The translations under genes were made by a program, and so were the position numbers. This document shows, in pieces, positions 9,064 to 17,786 of a stretch of 64,000 bases of DNA; within the stretch, counting starts at the first letter, position 1; each line of letters opens with the position of its first letter. The notes under the pieces were generated by a model. The model was not told where the DNA came from and ran no database searches. It worked only from the letters and a program-made list of their open reading frames with translations. This stretch comes from Oceanospirillaceae bacterium (lineage in GTDB: Bacteria; Pseudomonadota; Gammaproteobacteria; Pseudomonadales; Balneatricaceae). The stretch lies in NCBI GenBank assembly GCA_018647765.1, contig JABGSN010000063.1, positions 1 to 64,000 of the forward strand, read 5' to 3'.

Positions 9064-10152
9064 TTATGCATCAAGAGCCAAGCAGTCCTCCATCTTCCAG
9101 CCGATCGGCACTGTATTGCCTTCTTGCAATAAGCTATTAGCGGCTGAATTTGGAACTTTGACGATAAAATCGTCGTGTCCGCACACTGTAAATCGAGTGC
9201 GAATATGGTCGCCGTGGTAGATCAATTCTTCTACCTTGGCGGAAAATAAGTTGTCGACAGTGTTGGTATCTGGGTTAACAAATACGCGCTCGGGTCGCAA
9301 GGATACGGTAGAGCGATCGCCCACAGCATTGACGTTAACTTTGCTGGCTACAAGTTGGTCACCGTTGTCGCTGAGTATATTAACCTTATCACCGTCAATG
9401 GCGGTTACTTTGCCCATCAAACGGTTGTTTTCGCCAATAAAGTTGGCTACAAAGGCATTTTCAGGACGTTCGTATAAAGCGGCGGGTGCGGCGCATTGCT
9501 GCACAATGCCATCTTCAAACACAGCGATACGGTTGGACATGGTTAAGGCTTCGGTTTGGTCGTGGGTTACATACACCACGGTTAACCCCAATTGCTCATG
9601 CATATGCTTAATTTCGTACTGCATTTGCTCACGTAGGTTTTTGTCCAACGCACCTAAGGGTTCATCCATCAACACTAAGTCGGGATCAAATATCAACGAA
9701 CGGGCTACGGCAACACGCTGTTGCTGGCCACCCGAAAGTTGCATCGGACGACGACCACCAAAGGCACCTAACTGCACCATATCGAGCGCTCTGTTAACAC
9801 GTTCTTCTCGCTCTGCTTTAGGGATCTTACGAACCTCCAAAGGAAAAGCTAGGTTCTCTGCCACTGTCATGTGAGGGAACAGTGCATAGTTTTGGAACAC
9901 CATACCAATACCACGCTTATAGGGCGGTACCTTATTGATGGGTTTGCCTTTAAGGTAAATTTCACCTTGGGTAGCAGGTTCAAAACCAGCAAGCATCATT
10001 AGACACGTTGTTTTGCCTGAGCCTGAGGGCCCGAGCATAGTGACAAATTCGCCAGGGGCGACATCGAGGTTAAAATCTTTTACGACGAGGGTTTCTCCGT
10101 CGTAGCTCTTTTGAATATTTTCAAAGCGTACTAGTGGTGCTTCACCAGTCAT
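9064..10152 (-). CDS. ABC importer ATPase, PotA-like
   Basis: ATP-binding subunit (362 residues), first gene of the minus-strand importer operon. Walker A is GPSGSGKTT (about residues 42-50), the Q-loop is FQNYALFPHMTV, the signature is LSGGQQQRVAVARSL, Walker B is LVLMDEPLGALD and the switch His is in YVTHDQTEAL. The last ~120 residues form the TOBE/OB regulatory domain seen in PotA and MalK, containing SLRPERVFV. The start is ATG 10152; no strong Shine-Dalgarno is visible before it. Confidence 0.92.
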   Translation of the reverse strand: MTGEAPLVRFENIQKSYDGETLVVKDFNLDVAPGEFVTMLGPSGSGKTTCLMMLAGFEPATQGEIYLKGKPINKVPPYKRGIGMVFQNYALFPHMTVAENLAFPLEVRKIPKAEREERVNRALDMVQLGAFGGRRPMQLSGGQQQRVAVARSLIFDPDLVLMDEPLGALDKNLREQMQYEIKHMHEQLGLTVVYVTHDQTEALTMSNRIAVFEDGIVQQCAAPAALYERPENAFVANFIGENNRLMGKVTAIDGDKVNILSDNGDQLVASKVNVNAVGDRSTVSLRPERVFVNPDTNTVDNLFSAKVEELIYHGDHIRTRFTVCGHDDFIVKVPNSAANSLLQEGNTVPIGWKMEDCLALDA

Positions 10153-10394
10153 AGGAGGCGCTCTTTTATTGTTGAATAGACAAAGGTGAAGCTTATGGGC
10201 TTATACAATGTTGGGTCAGCCAAAAAGATCCACACCGCGGAATGGTTAAGGTAACGCCAAATCAAGGTAAGGCACAACCCCAATTTGTCTATAGCGGCGC
10301 GAATAGATAAATATACAAGGCCTAGTTGGCAAATTAGCGAACTTAGCGGCAGGTAACACCAATCAACTCTAATAGGAAAAATTTATCACATGCA

Positions 10395-11174
10395 CTAATA
10401 GGTAGCCAAGCTATGGGTGTCACCATCTACGGTTAAGCTTTGGCCAGAGATCTTAGCGCCCAAATCAGAAAAGCTAAAGACAATCATGTTGGCAATGTCT
10501 TCGGCGTCTACAAAGGTTGATAAAGACGTGTTTTTGACGTTGTCTAAACGAACCTTTTCTAAACTCTCACCGGTCGCTTCAGCAATACTACTAACCACCC
10601 GATCCATACGCTCACCGTTGACTGCGCCAGGACAAATACAGTTCACTCGAATGTTAAACGGTCCCAATTCCATGGCCATGGTTTTACTTAAGCCCACAAT
10701 AGCCCATTTTGCGCTGGCATAGGGGCTGCGCATGGGGTAGCCAAATAGGCCTGCGGTGGATGACAAGTTCATAATGGCACCGCCCTGCTGCTTGAGAAGA
10801 GGGATGGCGTGTTTGGAAACATAAAACGTAGCGTGTAAGTTAACATCGAAGGTGGCCTTCCAGGCTTCTATGTCTAAACTCTCCATAGGCCCTGCTGGGC
10901 CAGAAATGCCGGCATTGTTGACCAAAAAATCGAGTTTGCCGGCAAAGTCCTGATCGAGTTGATGAAACATTTGTGCCACTTCATCAGGCTGGGCCACGTT
11001 GGTGACACTGGTACTCAACTGTGGGTACTGCTGTTTTAAGGTGTCTAAGGCGTGAGCGTCAATATCACACACATGGACGCGGGCCCCAGCACTCATTAAA
11101 GCAACCGCTGTGGCCTTGCCTATACCCGTAGCGCCCGCTGTGATCAAAGCGTTTTTATTGTTGATACCCTTCAT
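10395..11174 (-). CDS. Short-chain dehydrogenase/reductase (SDR)
   Basis: Classical SDR oxidoreductase, 259 residues. ATG 11174 is preferred to a TTG at 11189 because GGGAG lies 9 bases before it. The cofactor motif TAGATGIGKA (near residues 13-22), NNAG and the catalytic Ser...YASAK set (SSTAGLFGYPMRSPYASAKWAI) are intact, and CPGAVNGERMDR follows as in many family members. Asp at the end of strand 2 (HVCDIDAHAL) suggests NAD(H). It is divergent from the aldehyde dehydrogenase at 11330, so the two may share control and act on one substrate. The substrate is unknown. Confidence 0.88.
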   Translation of the reverse strand: MKGINNKNALITAGATGIGKATAVALMSAGARVHVCDIDAHALDTLKQQYPQLSTSVTNVAQPDEVAQMFHQLDQDFAGKLDFLVNNAGISGPAGPMESLDIEAWKATFDVNLHATFYVSKHAIPLLKQQGGAIMNLSSTAGLFGYPMRSPYASAKWAIVGLSKTMAMELGPFNIRVNCICPGAVNGERMDRVVSSIAEATGESLEKVRLDNVKNTSLSTFVDAEDIANMIVFSFSDLGAKISGQSLTVDGDTHSLATY

Positions 11175-11329
11175 GCTGGTGACTCCCAATCTGTTGAAGC
11201 CTTGGATATTGAACGAGGATAACCCGTTGAGCTTGTATATATCCGCAGTATATTTGTCTGTTTTTGATAAGAAACGGTCTAATCCTTACGGCTACACTGC
11301 AAGCATCCAACACAATTTAGAGCCTATAT

Positions 11330-12757
11330 ATGACAAACCTTGCGTTCTATATCAATGGTCAGTGGTGCGAGCCTGTGACCAGTCGCCAGAGTCTGCCAGT
11401 AATTAATCCAGCGACCCAAGCACCCTGTGCGCAGGTGTGGCTGGCCGACACCAATGATGCAGGTGCAGCCATTGATGCTGCGGCACAAGTGTTTGAGGCT
11501 TGGAGTAACACCAGGTTAGAGCAGCGCATCGTGATGGTAGAGGCGTTCTTGAAGGCCTATCAGCGCCGTTATCAAGTTATGGCTAGCGCCATCACCGAGG
11601 AAATGGGTGCGCCGGCCTCTATGTCCTACGACATGCAAGCTGAGACCGGTGTGGGGCATACTCAAGCGCACTTGCTGGCGGCCAGGCAATCGGTGCTTGA
11701 ACATACTATGGGTGAACAGGGGCAGCTGCTCAAAGAACCCATAGGCGTGTGCGTGCTGATTACGCCTTGGAACTGGCCCATCAACCAAATTGTGTGCAAG
11801 GTAATTCCGGCCTTGCTGGCGGGTTGCACTATGGTGCTCAAACCTAGTGAGCTAACACCGTTATCGGCACAAATATTTGCTGAGTGTGTGCATGAAGCAG
11901 GGGTTCCGGCCGGCGTGTTTAACATGATTCATGGTACAGGGGAGACCATTGGTGATTACCTCACCAGTCATCCACGGGTGGACATGGTGTCTTTTACCGG
12001 TTCTACCCGAGCGGGCAGTCAAATTGCCATTTCTGCTGCCCCCACGGTAAAGCGAGTGAGCCAAGAATTAGGTGGTAAATCGGCTAACATCATTTTTGCC
12101 GATGCTGACTTAGGGCCCCAAGTTGAGTTGGGTGTGCAGGCTTGTATGCTGAATTCTGGGCAATCGTGTGACGCGCCCACCCGGATGCTGGTGGAGGCGA
12201 GCGTCTACGCGCAAGTGGTGGCGATGGCTAAAACGGCCATACAAGCCACCCAATTGGGTGATCCACAACGCCAGGGCGATCACTTAGGGCCGGTTATTTC
12301 AGAACTCCATTGGCACAAAGTGCAGACGCTTATCAAAGCGGGTGTCGACGAAGGCGCTAAGCTGCTTGTCGGTGGTCTCGGAAAGCCCAATGGTTTTGAC
12401 ACGGGCTATTACGTTAAGCCTACGTTGTTTGTAGACGTCAATAACACTATGACCATTGCCCAAGAAGAAGTGTTTGGCCCGGTGTTAGTACTTATCCCGT
12501 TTACTGATGAGGCCGAAGCGGTGCGGATTGCTAACGATAGCCCTTATGGTCTCGCGGCGTATGTATCTACCCAAGACATCGATAAAGCGAGACGGGTGGC
12601 ACGCCAACTGCGGACCGGCACGGTGCACATTAATATGGCTGACTTGGAGTACTGTATGCCTTTTGGAGGTTATAAGCAGTCGGGCAACGGTCGCGAATAT
12701 GCCGCCTTTGGGTTACATGAATTTCAGGAAACTAAAGTCATTGCAGGTTATTACTAA
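11330..12757 (+). CDS. Aldehyde dehydrogenase family protein
   Basis: NAD(P)-dependent aldehyde dehydrogenase of 475 residues. Catalytic features are complete: Asn148 in TPWNWP, the cofactor loop FTGSTRAG at 222-229, general base Glu246 in SQELGGK, and nucleophile Cys280 in SGQSCDAPTR. The C-terminal EEVFGPVLVLIPF and PFGGYKQSGNGRE segments are standard. It is followed 28 bases later by a hydroxyisobutyrate-dehydrogenase-like gene and faces the SDR gene. The set resembles a small catabolic route from alcohol or amino-alcohol to acid, but the substrate is not identifiable. Confidence 0.9.
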   Translation: MTNLAFYINGQWCEPVTSRQSLPVINPATQAPCAQVWLADTNDAGAAIDAAAQVFEAWSNTRLEQRIVMVEAFLKAYQRRYQVMASAITEEMGAPASMSYDMQAETGVGHTQAHLLAARQSVLEHTMGEQGQLLKEPIGVCVLITPWNWPINQIVCKVIPALLAGCTMVLKPSELTPLSAQIFAECVHEAGVPAGVFNMIHGTGETIGDYLTSHPRVDMVSFTGSTRAGSQIAISAAPTVKRVSQELGGKSANIIFADADLGPQVELGVQACMLNSGQSCDAPTRMLVEASVYAQVVAMAKTAIQATQLGDPQRQGDHLGPVISELHWHKVQTLIKAGVDEGAKLLVGGLGKPNGFDTGYYVKPTLFVDVNNTMTIAQEEVFGPVLVLIPFTDEAEAVRIANDSPYGLAAYVSTQDIDKARRVARQLRTGTVHINMADLEYCMPFGGYKQSGNGREYAAFGLHEFQETKVIAGYY

Positions 12758-12785
12758 GATAATTAAATAACGGGAACACACGAGT

Positions 12786-13751
12786 ATGAAAATCGGTTTT
12801 GTAGGTTTAGGTAATGTGGGCAGTAAACTGGCGGGCAGCTTATTACGTAATGGTTATGCGCTGATGGTGCGGGATCTTAATGACGTGTTTGTGGCTGATT
12901 TTGTAGCCCGTGGAGCGACTGCCGCCGACACACCTAAACAATTGGCCCAAGCCTGTGACTTGGTGATTACCTGTTTGCCTTCGCCTTCGGCGTGTTCGGC
13001 GGTGATGGAAGGTGACGATGGGGTGGTTGCAGGCTTGTCGGAGGGCAAAATTTGGCTTGAAATGAGCACCACCGACGAAGGTGAGATTAGGCGTATTGGT
13101 GATTTAGTGAAAGCCCAAGGGGCACATCCGGTGGATTGTCCTGTATCTGGCGGTTGTCACCGGGCCGATACGGGCAACATTTCTATATTTGCCGGTTGTA
13201 GCAGGGAGACCTTTGAACGCGCTTTGCCGATCCTCACAACCCTTGGGCGCCGCGTATTACACACGGGTGACTTGGGTACGGCATCTAAATTGAAGGTGGT
13301 GACTAATTATTTGGCCACGGCGCATCTGGTGGCTTTATCTGAAGCCTTAACCGCCTGCAAGGTGATGGGCCTCGACATGAATGTGAGTTATGAAGCGATT
13401 AAAGCCTCCTCGGGAAATTCGTTTGTGCATGAAACCGAATCGCAAGTGATCCTGAATGGCTCTCGGGACATTAACTTTACTGTTGATTTAGTGCTTAAGG
13501 ACGTTGGATTGTTCAATACCTTGACTGAGCGTGAAGGCATGCAGTTAGACCTAGCCCCGATGTTGGTGGATATTTTTACGCAGGCGCAAGCACAATGGGG
13601 TCCAAGAGAAAGCTCGCCAAACATTATTCGGCGTTATGAGGAGCCTATGGGGGTCAAGGTATTAGGTTCGGGTTTCCCCGCCGACATGATTGACGATGAG
13701 CCTGAAGAGGTGGGTTATGAACTGATGGCCAAAGGCCGACAAGACGGTTAG
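12786..13751 (+). CDS. NAD(P)-dependent oxidoreductase, 3-hydroxyisobutyrate dehydrogenase family
   Basis: A 321-residue beta-hydroxyacid dehydrogenase family member. The N-terminal Rossmann motif is IGFVGLGNVGSKLAG, the substrate-site segment is DCPVSGGCHRADTGNISIFAG (family: D-A-P-V-S-G-G), and the catalytic Lys lies in TASKLKVVTNYL. The C-terminus has a ~30-residue extension beyond the usual ~295, ending in an acidic DDEPEEVGYE stretch. It likely forms an operon with the aldehyde dehydrogenase. True 3-hydroxyisobutyrate activity is not established; the valine-pathway partners are not adjacent. The stop lies one base from the converging hrpB stop. Confidence 0.85.
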   Translation: MKIGFVGLGNVGSKLAGSLLRNGYALMVRDLNDVFVADFVARGATAADTPKQLAQACDLVITCLPSPSACSAVMEGDDGVVAGLSEGKIWLEMSTTDEGEIRRIGDLVKAQGAHPVDCPVSGGCHRADTGNISIFAGCSRETFERALPILTTLGRRVLHTGDLGTASKLKVVTNYLATAHLVALSEALTACKVMGLDMNVSYEAIKASSGNSFVHETESQVILNGSRDINFTVDLVLKDVGLFNTLTEREGMQLDLAPMLVDIFTQAQAQWGPRESSPNIIRRYEEPMGVKVLGSGFPADMIDDEPEEVGYELMAKGRQDG

Positions 13752-13752
13752 C

Positions 13753-16338
13753 TTAGCCTTTGCGCAAGGCACGGTTGGTTTTGGCTGTGGCGAGCGCTTG
13801 GGTTGGATCGTCGGGCCATGGGTGTCTGGGGTAGCGCCCCTTCATTTCTTTTTTAACCTCGGTGTAGCTGGTTTGCCAGAAGTGAGCTAAGTCTTGTGTT
13901 ACTTGTAATACGCTTCCCCGTGGTGATAGTAGGTGCACCTGCAAGGCCGTTGAGTACCCGATCATGGGGGCCTTTTGCATGCCAAATAATTCCTGTAGCT
14001 TGACCGCAAGCACTGGCGGGTTGTGGCTATAGTCAATGGTATGAGTATTACCTGAGGGCACCTTAAACCGACTCGGTGCTAACTCTTGTAGATGGGTGGG
14101 CAGTGGCCATGGTAATAAGTTGGGTAAGATAGACGCTAAATCTAGCCGTTGTAAATCCTGTTTATTGTGAACACGTTCCAGATAAGGGCCTAGCCAAGTG
14201 GTTAGCGTTGAAGCCAACATGGTATCCGATAAATCGGGCCAAGGGTTGGTAGCAGAGCCGGTATAGGTGTTATGCAACAATTGTACTCTAGAGCGCCAGA
14301 GGCTTAACTCTCGAGTCCAGTTGAGTAACGCCATATTGTCTTGTGCTAAACGTTCACAAATGACCTGAATGCGCTGTTGCGGGTCTACCTTGGTGGAGCG
14401 ACTTTGGCGTAAAGTAAGCTCGCCAATAGTGGTTTTTTGAAACGCCGATATGCGTTCATGCTCAGGCTGCCAGATAAGGCTGGCAGCACTTATAACTAGT
14501 CCCTTTAGTGGGCCCTCAAACAGTTTTTCTGGCACCGCCACAGCCAAACAAATGCGCTGCTGGTCGCTGCCTTGTTTGGTGTCAAAGCCGATGATGCTTG
14601 CCACAGCTAACCAAGGGTCACGATTAACATTTTGTTGACTGCTAACGCGCTTGCCGTTAGCCAGCTTGTAGAGTTTCGCCGTGTTGGTTTGTTGGGCGAT
14701 ACGTTCGGGCCACGCTTGAGCTACAAAAATAGCCACAAGCTCTGCCTGGGTATATGGCATTGGCTGGACGTGACTAGGCGGCAACTCGGTGTTTAGCGGC
14801 ATGTGTTGCTGTAAACGTTTAGCTTGCTGGCGCATGCGTTGGCGTAGCCCATGTTGATTAGGGTGGCAGTCCAATTGACCGTTGAGCCATGCCAGCCGAA
14901 GCATTAAATCGTGGTCTTGATTATGGGTTTTTAATAAAGGGTCTTTTTCGCTTAATAATGCCACTAGTTGGCAGCCCAGTATGAGCTGTTGGTGCTGCTG
15001 GGCAACCAATAATAGGTGGCCTAAGCGAGGGCTTAGCGAGATCTGGCTTAGGCGCTGGCCATGAGGCGTGAGTGTGAGTGGCGTTGCGCCGGTGCTGTTA
15101 GAGCTAGCCGTGGTGGTTAAGGCGCCTAGGCTGATTAATAAGCGTTGAGCTTGTTTCCACGGTCCTTGCGGCGGCAGATCTAACCATTTTAATTCAGTGG
15201 CGTCGGCACAACCAAAGGCATACAACTGTAAACACAGCCCGCTTAAGTCGGCCTGTTTGATTTCCACGGTGGTTTGTGGCGCCAAACTTTGATGTTCCGT
15301 TTCGCTCCATAAGCGGTAACAACTGCCTGCACTTAAGCGCCCCGCACGACCCGCTCTTTGAGTGGCGGCGGCTCGTGATACGTTGACGGTCGTTAAACGG
15401 CTCAACCCGGAGCGTGTGTCGTATACCATTTGACGCGACAAACCGGCATCAATTACGCACTCTATGCCATCAATGGTGAGGCTGGTTTCGGCAATGTTAG
15501 TGGCTAAAACAATCTTACGGTGGCCTGATTTTGAAGGCGCAATCGCTTGTTGTTGCTGGTCTATGGTCAAGTCGCCAAACAGTGGTAGTAGCGCTACATG
15601 GGTACTGCTTAAATCAGTTAAACGGGTGAGGGCTTGGCGAATTTCACCTTGGCCTGGTAAAAATACTAAAATGCTGCCGCTGTGGTTGGCCAAGGCTTGA
15701 GCCACGGCGTGGTGTAGTTGGTCTTGTAGTTGGTAACGGTTGGGTGCTGGCCCTAAATGATGCGTGCTCACCGGAAACTGCCTGCCCTGACTAACAATGA
15801 CGGGGGCGTTGCCTAACAACTGGCTCACCGACTGGGCATCCAAGGTGGCCGACATGACAATGAGTTTGAGTGGGTGATCATCACGTAACAGCTCACGGCC
15901 TTGTAGGCACATGGCAAGGCTTAAGTCACTGTCTAAACTGCGTTCATGAAATTCGTCAAAAATGACCGCGCCGACACCCTCCAAGCTTGGGTCACTTTGG
16001 AGCATGCGTAACAACACACCATGGGTAATCACTTCTAAACGGGTTTTTGGTCCAATTTTGGTGTCTAAGCGCATGCGGTAACCCACGGTATTACCGCAGG
16101 TTTGGCCTAAACTTTGGGCCAAAAAATGAGCGCTAGAAAGGGTCGCTAAACGACGTGGTTCAACTAATAATACCTTTTGGTGCTGTAACCACTCGCTGTT
16201 TAGTAAGGCCAATGGTACGCGGGTGGTTTTACCGGCCCCGGGTGGCGCCACTAATACGACCTGATCACAGGTCGTGAGTTGCGCTTTCAGGGCAGGCAAT
16301 ACCTCATCTATAGGTAGTGAGGTTATGCTAGCAGACAA
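13753..16338 (-). CDS. hrpB: ATP-dependent helicase HrpB
   Basis: DEAH-family helicase of 861 residues, slightly longer than E. coli HrpB (~810-820). Motifs in order: Walker A APPGAGKTTRVP (near residues 31-42), motif II FDEFHERSLD, motif III MSATLD, motif V ATNIAETSLTIDG and motif VI QRAGRAGRLSAGSCYRLW. The HA2-like and HrpB C-terminal regions follow, the latter with RYPRHPWPDDP close to the end. HrpB is widespread in proteobacteria; its cellular role is poorly defined. The next gene upstream on the strand (Lrp-type domain) ends 2 bases before its start, so they are co-transcribed. Confidence 0.95.
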   Translation of the reverse strand: MSASITSLPIDEVLPALKAQLTTCDQVVLVAPPGAGKTTRVPLALLNSEWLQHQKVLLVEPRRLATLSSAHFLAQSLGQTCGNTVGYRMRLDTKIGPKTRLEVITHGVLLRMLQSDPSLEGVGAVIFDEFHERSLDSDLSLAMCLQGRELLRDDHPLKLIVMSATLDAQSVSQLLGNAPVIVSQGRQFPVSTHHLGPAPNRYQLQDQLHHAVAQALANHSGSILVFLPGQGEIRQALTRLTDLSSTHVALLPLFGDLTIDQQQQAIAPSKSGHRKIVLATNIAETSLTIDGIECVIDAGLSRQMVYDTRSGLSRLTTVNVSRAAATQRAGRAGRLSAGSCYRLWSETEHQSLAPQTTVEIKQADLSGLCLQLYAFGCADATELKWLDLPPQGPWKQAQRLLISLGALTTTASSNSTGATPLTLTPHGQRLSQISLSPRLGHLLLVAQQHQQLILGCQLVALLSEKDPLLKTHNQDHDLMLRLAWLNGQLDCHPNQHGLRQRMRQQAKRLQQHMPLNTELPPSHVQPMPYTQAELVAIFVAQAWPERIAQQTNTAKLYKLANGKRVSSQQNVNRDPWLAVASIIGFDTKQGSDQQRICLAVAVPEKLFEGPLKGLVISAASLIWQPEHERISAFQKTTIGELTLRQSRSTKVDPQQRIQVICERLAQDNMALLNWTRELSLWRSRVQLLHNTYTGSATNPWPDLSDTMLASTLTTWLGPYLERVHNKQDLQRLDLASILPNLLPWPLPTHLQELAPSRFKVPSGNTHTIDYSHNPPVLAVKLQELFGMQKAPMIGYSTALQVHLLSPRGSVLQVTQDLAHFWQTSYTEVKKEMKGRYPRHPWPDDPTQALATAKTNRALRKG

Positions 16339-16340
16339 GT

Positions 16341-16577
16341 TTAGAAAGCTTTAAAGGTGAGGGTGGTCAAGGATCTAGAGATGCCCTCAATGCCTAATAA
16401 GTTGTCGTTAATGAAGCGGCCAACGTCTTCTTCTGCAGGAATATACAGCTTCATCAATAGGTCGTAATCGCCACTGGTTGAGAACAGCTCAGAGGCAATT
16501 TCCCGTTCATAGATGGCGTCGGCAACGGCATAGGTTTTACCCGGGTTGCATCGAATTTGGACAAATACACAGGCCAT
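16341..16577 (-). CDS. Stand-alone Lrp/AsnC ligand-binding (RAM) domain protein
   Basis: A 78-residue protein that corresponds to only the C-terminal effector-binding domain of Lrp/AsnC regulators and has no helix-turn-helix. It starts ACVFVQIRCNPGKTYAVADAI and has the strand pair FSTSGDYDLLMKLYIP expected of the alpha/beta sandwich. Such small RAM proteins are known in bacteria and archaea and can bind amino acids as oligomers. It sits just upstream of hrpB on the same strand; a functional link to the helicase is unproven. Confidence 0.85.
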   Translation of the reverse strand: MACVFVQIRCNPGKTYAVADAIYEREIASELFSTSGDYDLLMKLYIPAEEDVGRFINDNLLGIEGISRSLTTLTFKAF

Positions 16578-16599
16578 GATTGTTTCCTAAACTAAGCGA

Positions 16600-17473
16600 T
16601 TAAAACTCTGACCAAGTGCCCATGTCTGCATCAAGTGGTGCAGCTACGTTACCGCGGCTTGCTTGATGGCGAGCAGGGGCTTGAGGGATATGTGGGTGGC
16701 TTTGAGCGGCCGCTTGGTACGAGTTGTTATTATCGCATACTTTAAAGAAGGAAATCTGTTGGCGCAAGTCTCCTGCTTGGTTATTTAGGGCATCACAGGC
16801 CGCCGTAGACTCTTCCACAAGTGCCGCTTTTTGCGACAAGTTACGCACTTCGCCCGCGACCACAGCAAAGCCACGACCATGCTCGACTGCTCGTGCAGCT
16901 TCAACCGAAGCGTTAAGGGCCAAGAGACTGGCGGCTTGTTCATTGGTGCGTTCAGATAACTGTAAACTACCCTGGCTGATTTCTTTGGCTCCGGTATTGA
17001 CCAGGTTGGCGTTCATCAAAATATTGGCCAAGGCATCCTGCATCTTGTCGATAGATTGGTTGAGGGCTTGTTTTAATTTACCTAAACGGCTTGGGTGAAC
17101 ATCGGTAATACGCGATGTTAAATCGCCTTCGGCCATACTTATAGCCACTTGATTGGTTTCTTCGATGGCGTTATCAATGGCATAAACCCAATAATAACTG
17201 CGCGTCGGCGCTCATGTTTTTAACATAAGCAAAAATTCCTTCACCATTTTGAATGCGGCTCCAGAGTAAATGGAACACACTTCGGGGCATGCTTAGGTGG
17301 CGCACAATGTTGTGTTGTTGGCCGAGTAATTGCGCTTCGGTATAGCCAGAAAATTCAATAAAAATGCGGTTACAATAGGTCAGTTGGCCTTTAGTGTTGG
17401 TTTTTGAAACAATAAAATCCCCGTTGCGCATGGTGCGTTCAACGTGGGTTGGAACAATGCTTTTATGTTTCAT
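16600..17473 (-). pseudogene. PAS-type methyl-accepting chemotaxis protein, frameshifted and internally deleted
   Basis: Aer-like chemoreceptor remnant. The first ORF (17473-17174) is a PAS domain with GYTEAQLLGQQHNIVRH. At about 17201-17204 (GCGC on the coding strand) one extra base shifts the frame; the similarity resumes as [18 protein letters not shown] and runs to 16600. The signalling domain is abnormal. EQAAS joins directly to [13 protein letters not shown] near 16926, and NLSQK joins directly to AALVEES near 16830, so roughly 70 residues appear missing on each side of the hairpin tip (sizes judged from remembered family sequences). The tip [16 protein letters not shown] remains. Adaptation sites are largely lost. 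Probably nonfunctional. Confidence 0.82.
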
Positions 17474-17786
17474 TCAGTGGCCTGTTATCTTTCGTCCGTG
17501 TGACGCAAGTCATATTGAGTTGCTCAATAAGGCTTGATTAATATAATCATGGAATTGCGGGCTAATGATTGGTGTTTAGCAATTAAACAAATGTAATAAA
17601 GTGTAACTTCTCGCGCTATGCCTTAGCTGGCTTATGGGTCTATGTCATTGACTCCTTATGTAATTCGGCTATGCTGCCACCATCGATAGTGCTTTACGTC
17701 AGTTAAACTTACCATCACTGCAGCACTGCAATTTAGCTAACCCGCCCAAACTTGATTTTGATCAAATCATTTAAAATGGATTATGT
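17474..17786. other. Intergenic region between chemoreceptor remnant and M20 gene
   Basis: A 313-base A/T-rich stretch without a credible ORF. It holds the upstream region of the minus-strand chemoreceptor remnant and the promoter region of the plus-strand nucleoside block. The one recognisable site is an FNR-type inverted repeat at 17752-17765. No terminator or RNA element was recognised. Confidence 0.6.
17752..17765 (+). promoter_or_regulatory. Perfect FNR/Anr-type box
   Basis: TTGAT-TTTG-ATCAA matches the FNR/Anr consensus TTGAT-N4-ATCAA exactly. Its centre is 28 bases before the M20 start codon. A TTAAAAT at 17771-17777 could be a -10 element, which would put the box near -25, a repressing rather than activating position. 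No FNR gene is in the window. Confidence 0.55.

Noticed and set aside
9236-9874. Open frame of 212 codons on the plus strand opposite the importer ATPase
   Set aside because: Complement of a conserved ABC ATPase; composition is Ser/Thr/Cys-rich and shows no family motif.
10153-10394. Extra small gene between SDR and importer ATPase
   Set aside because: No frame with a plausible start, ribosome site or recognisable protein in this 242-base gap; it probably holds the importer promoter.
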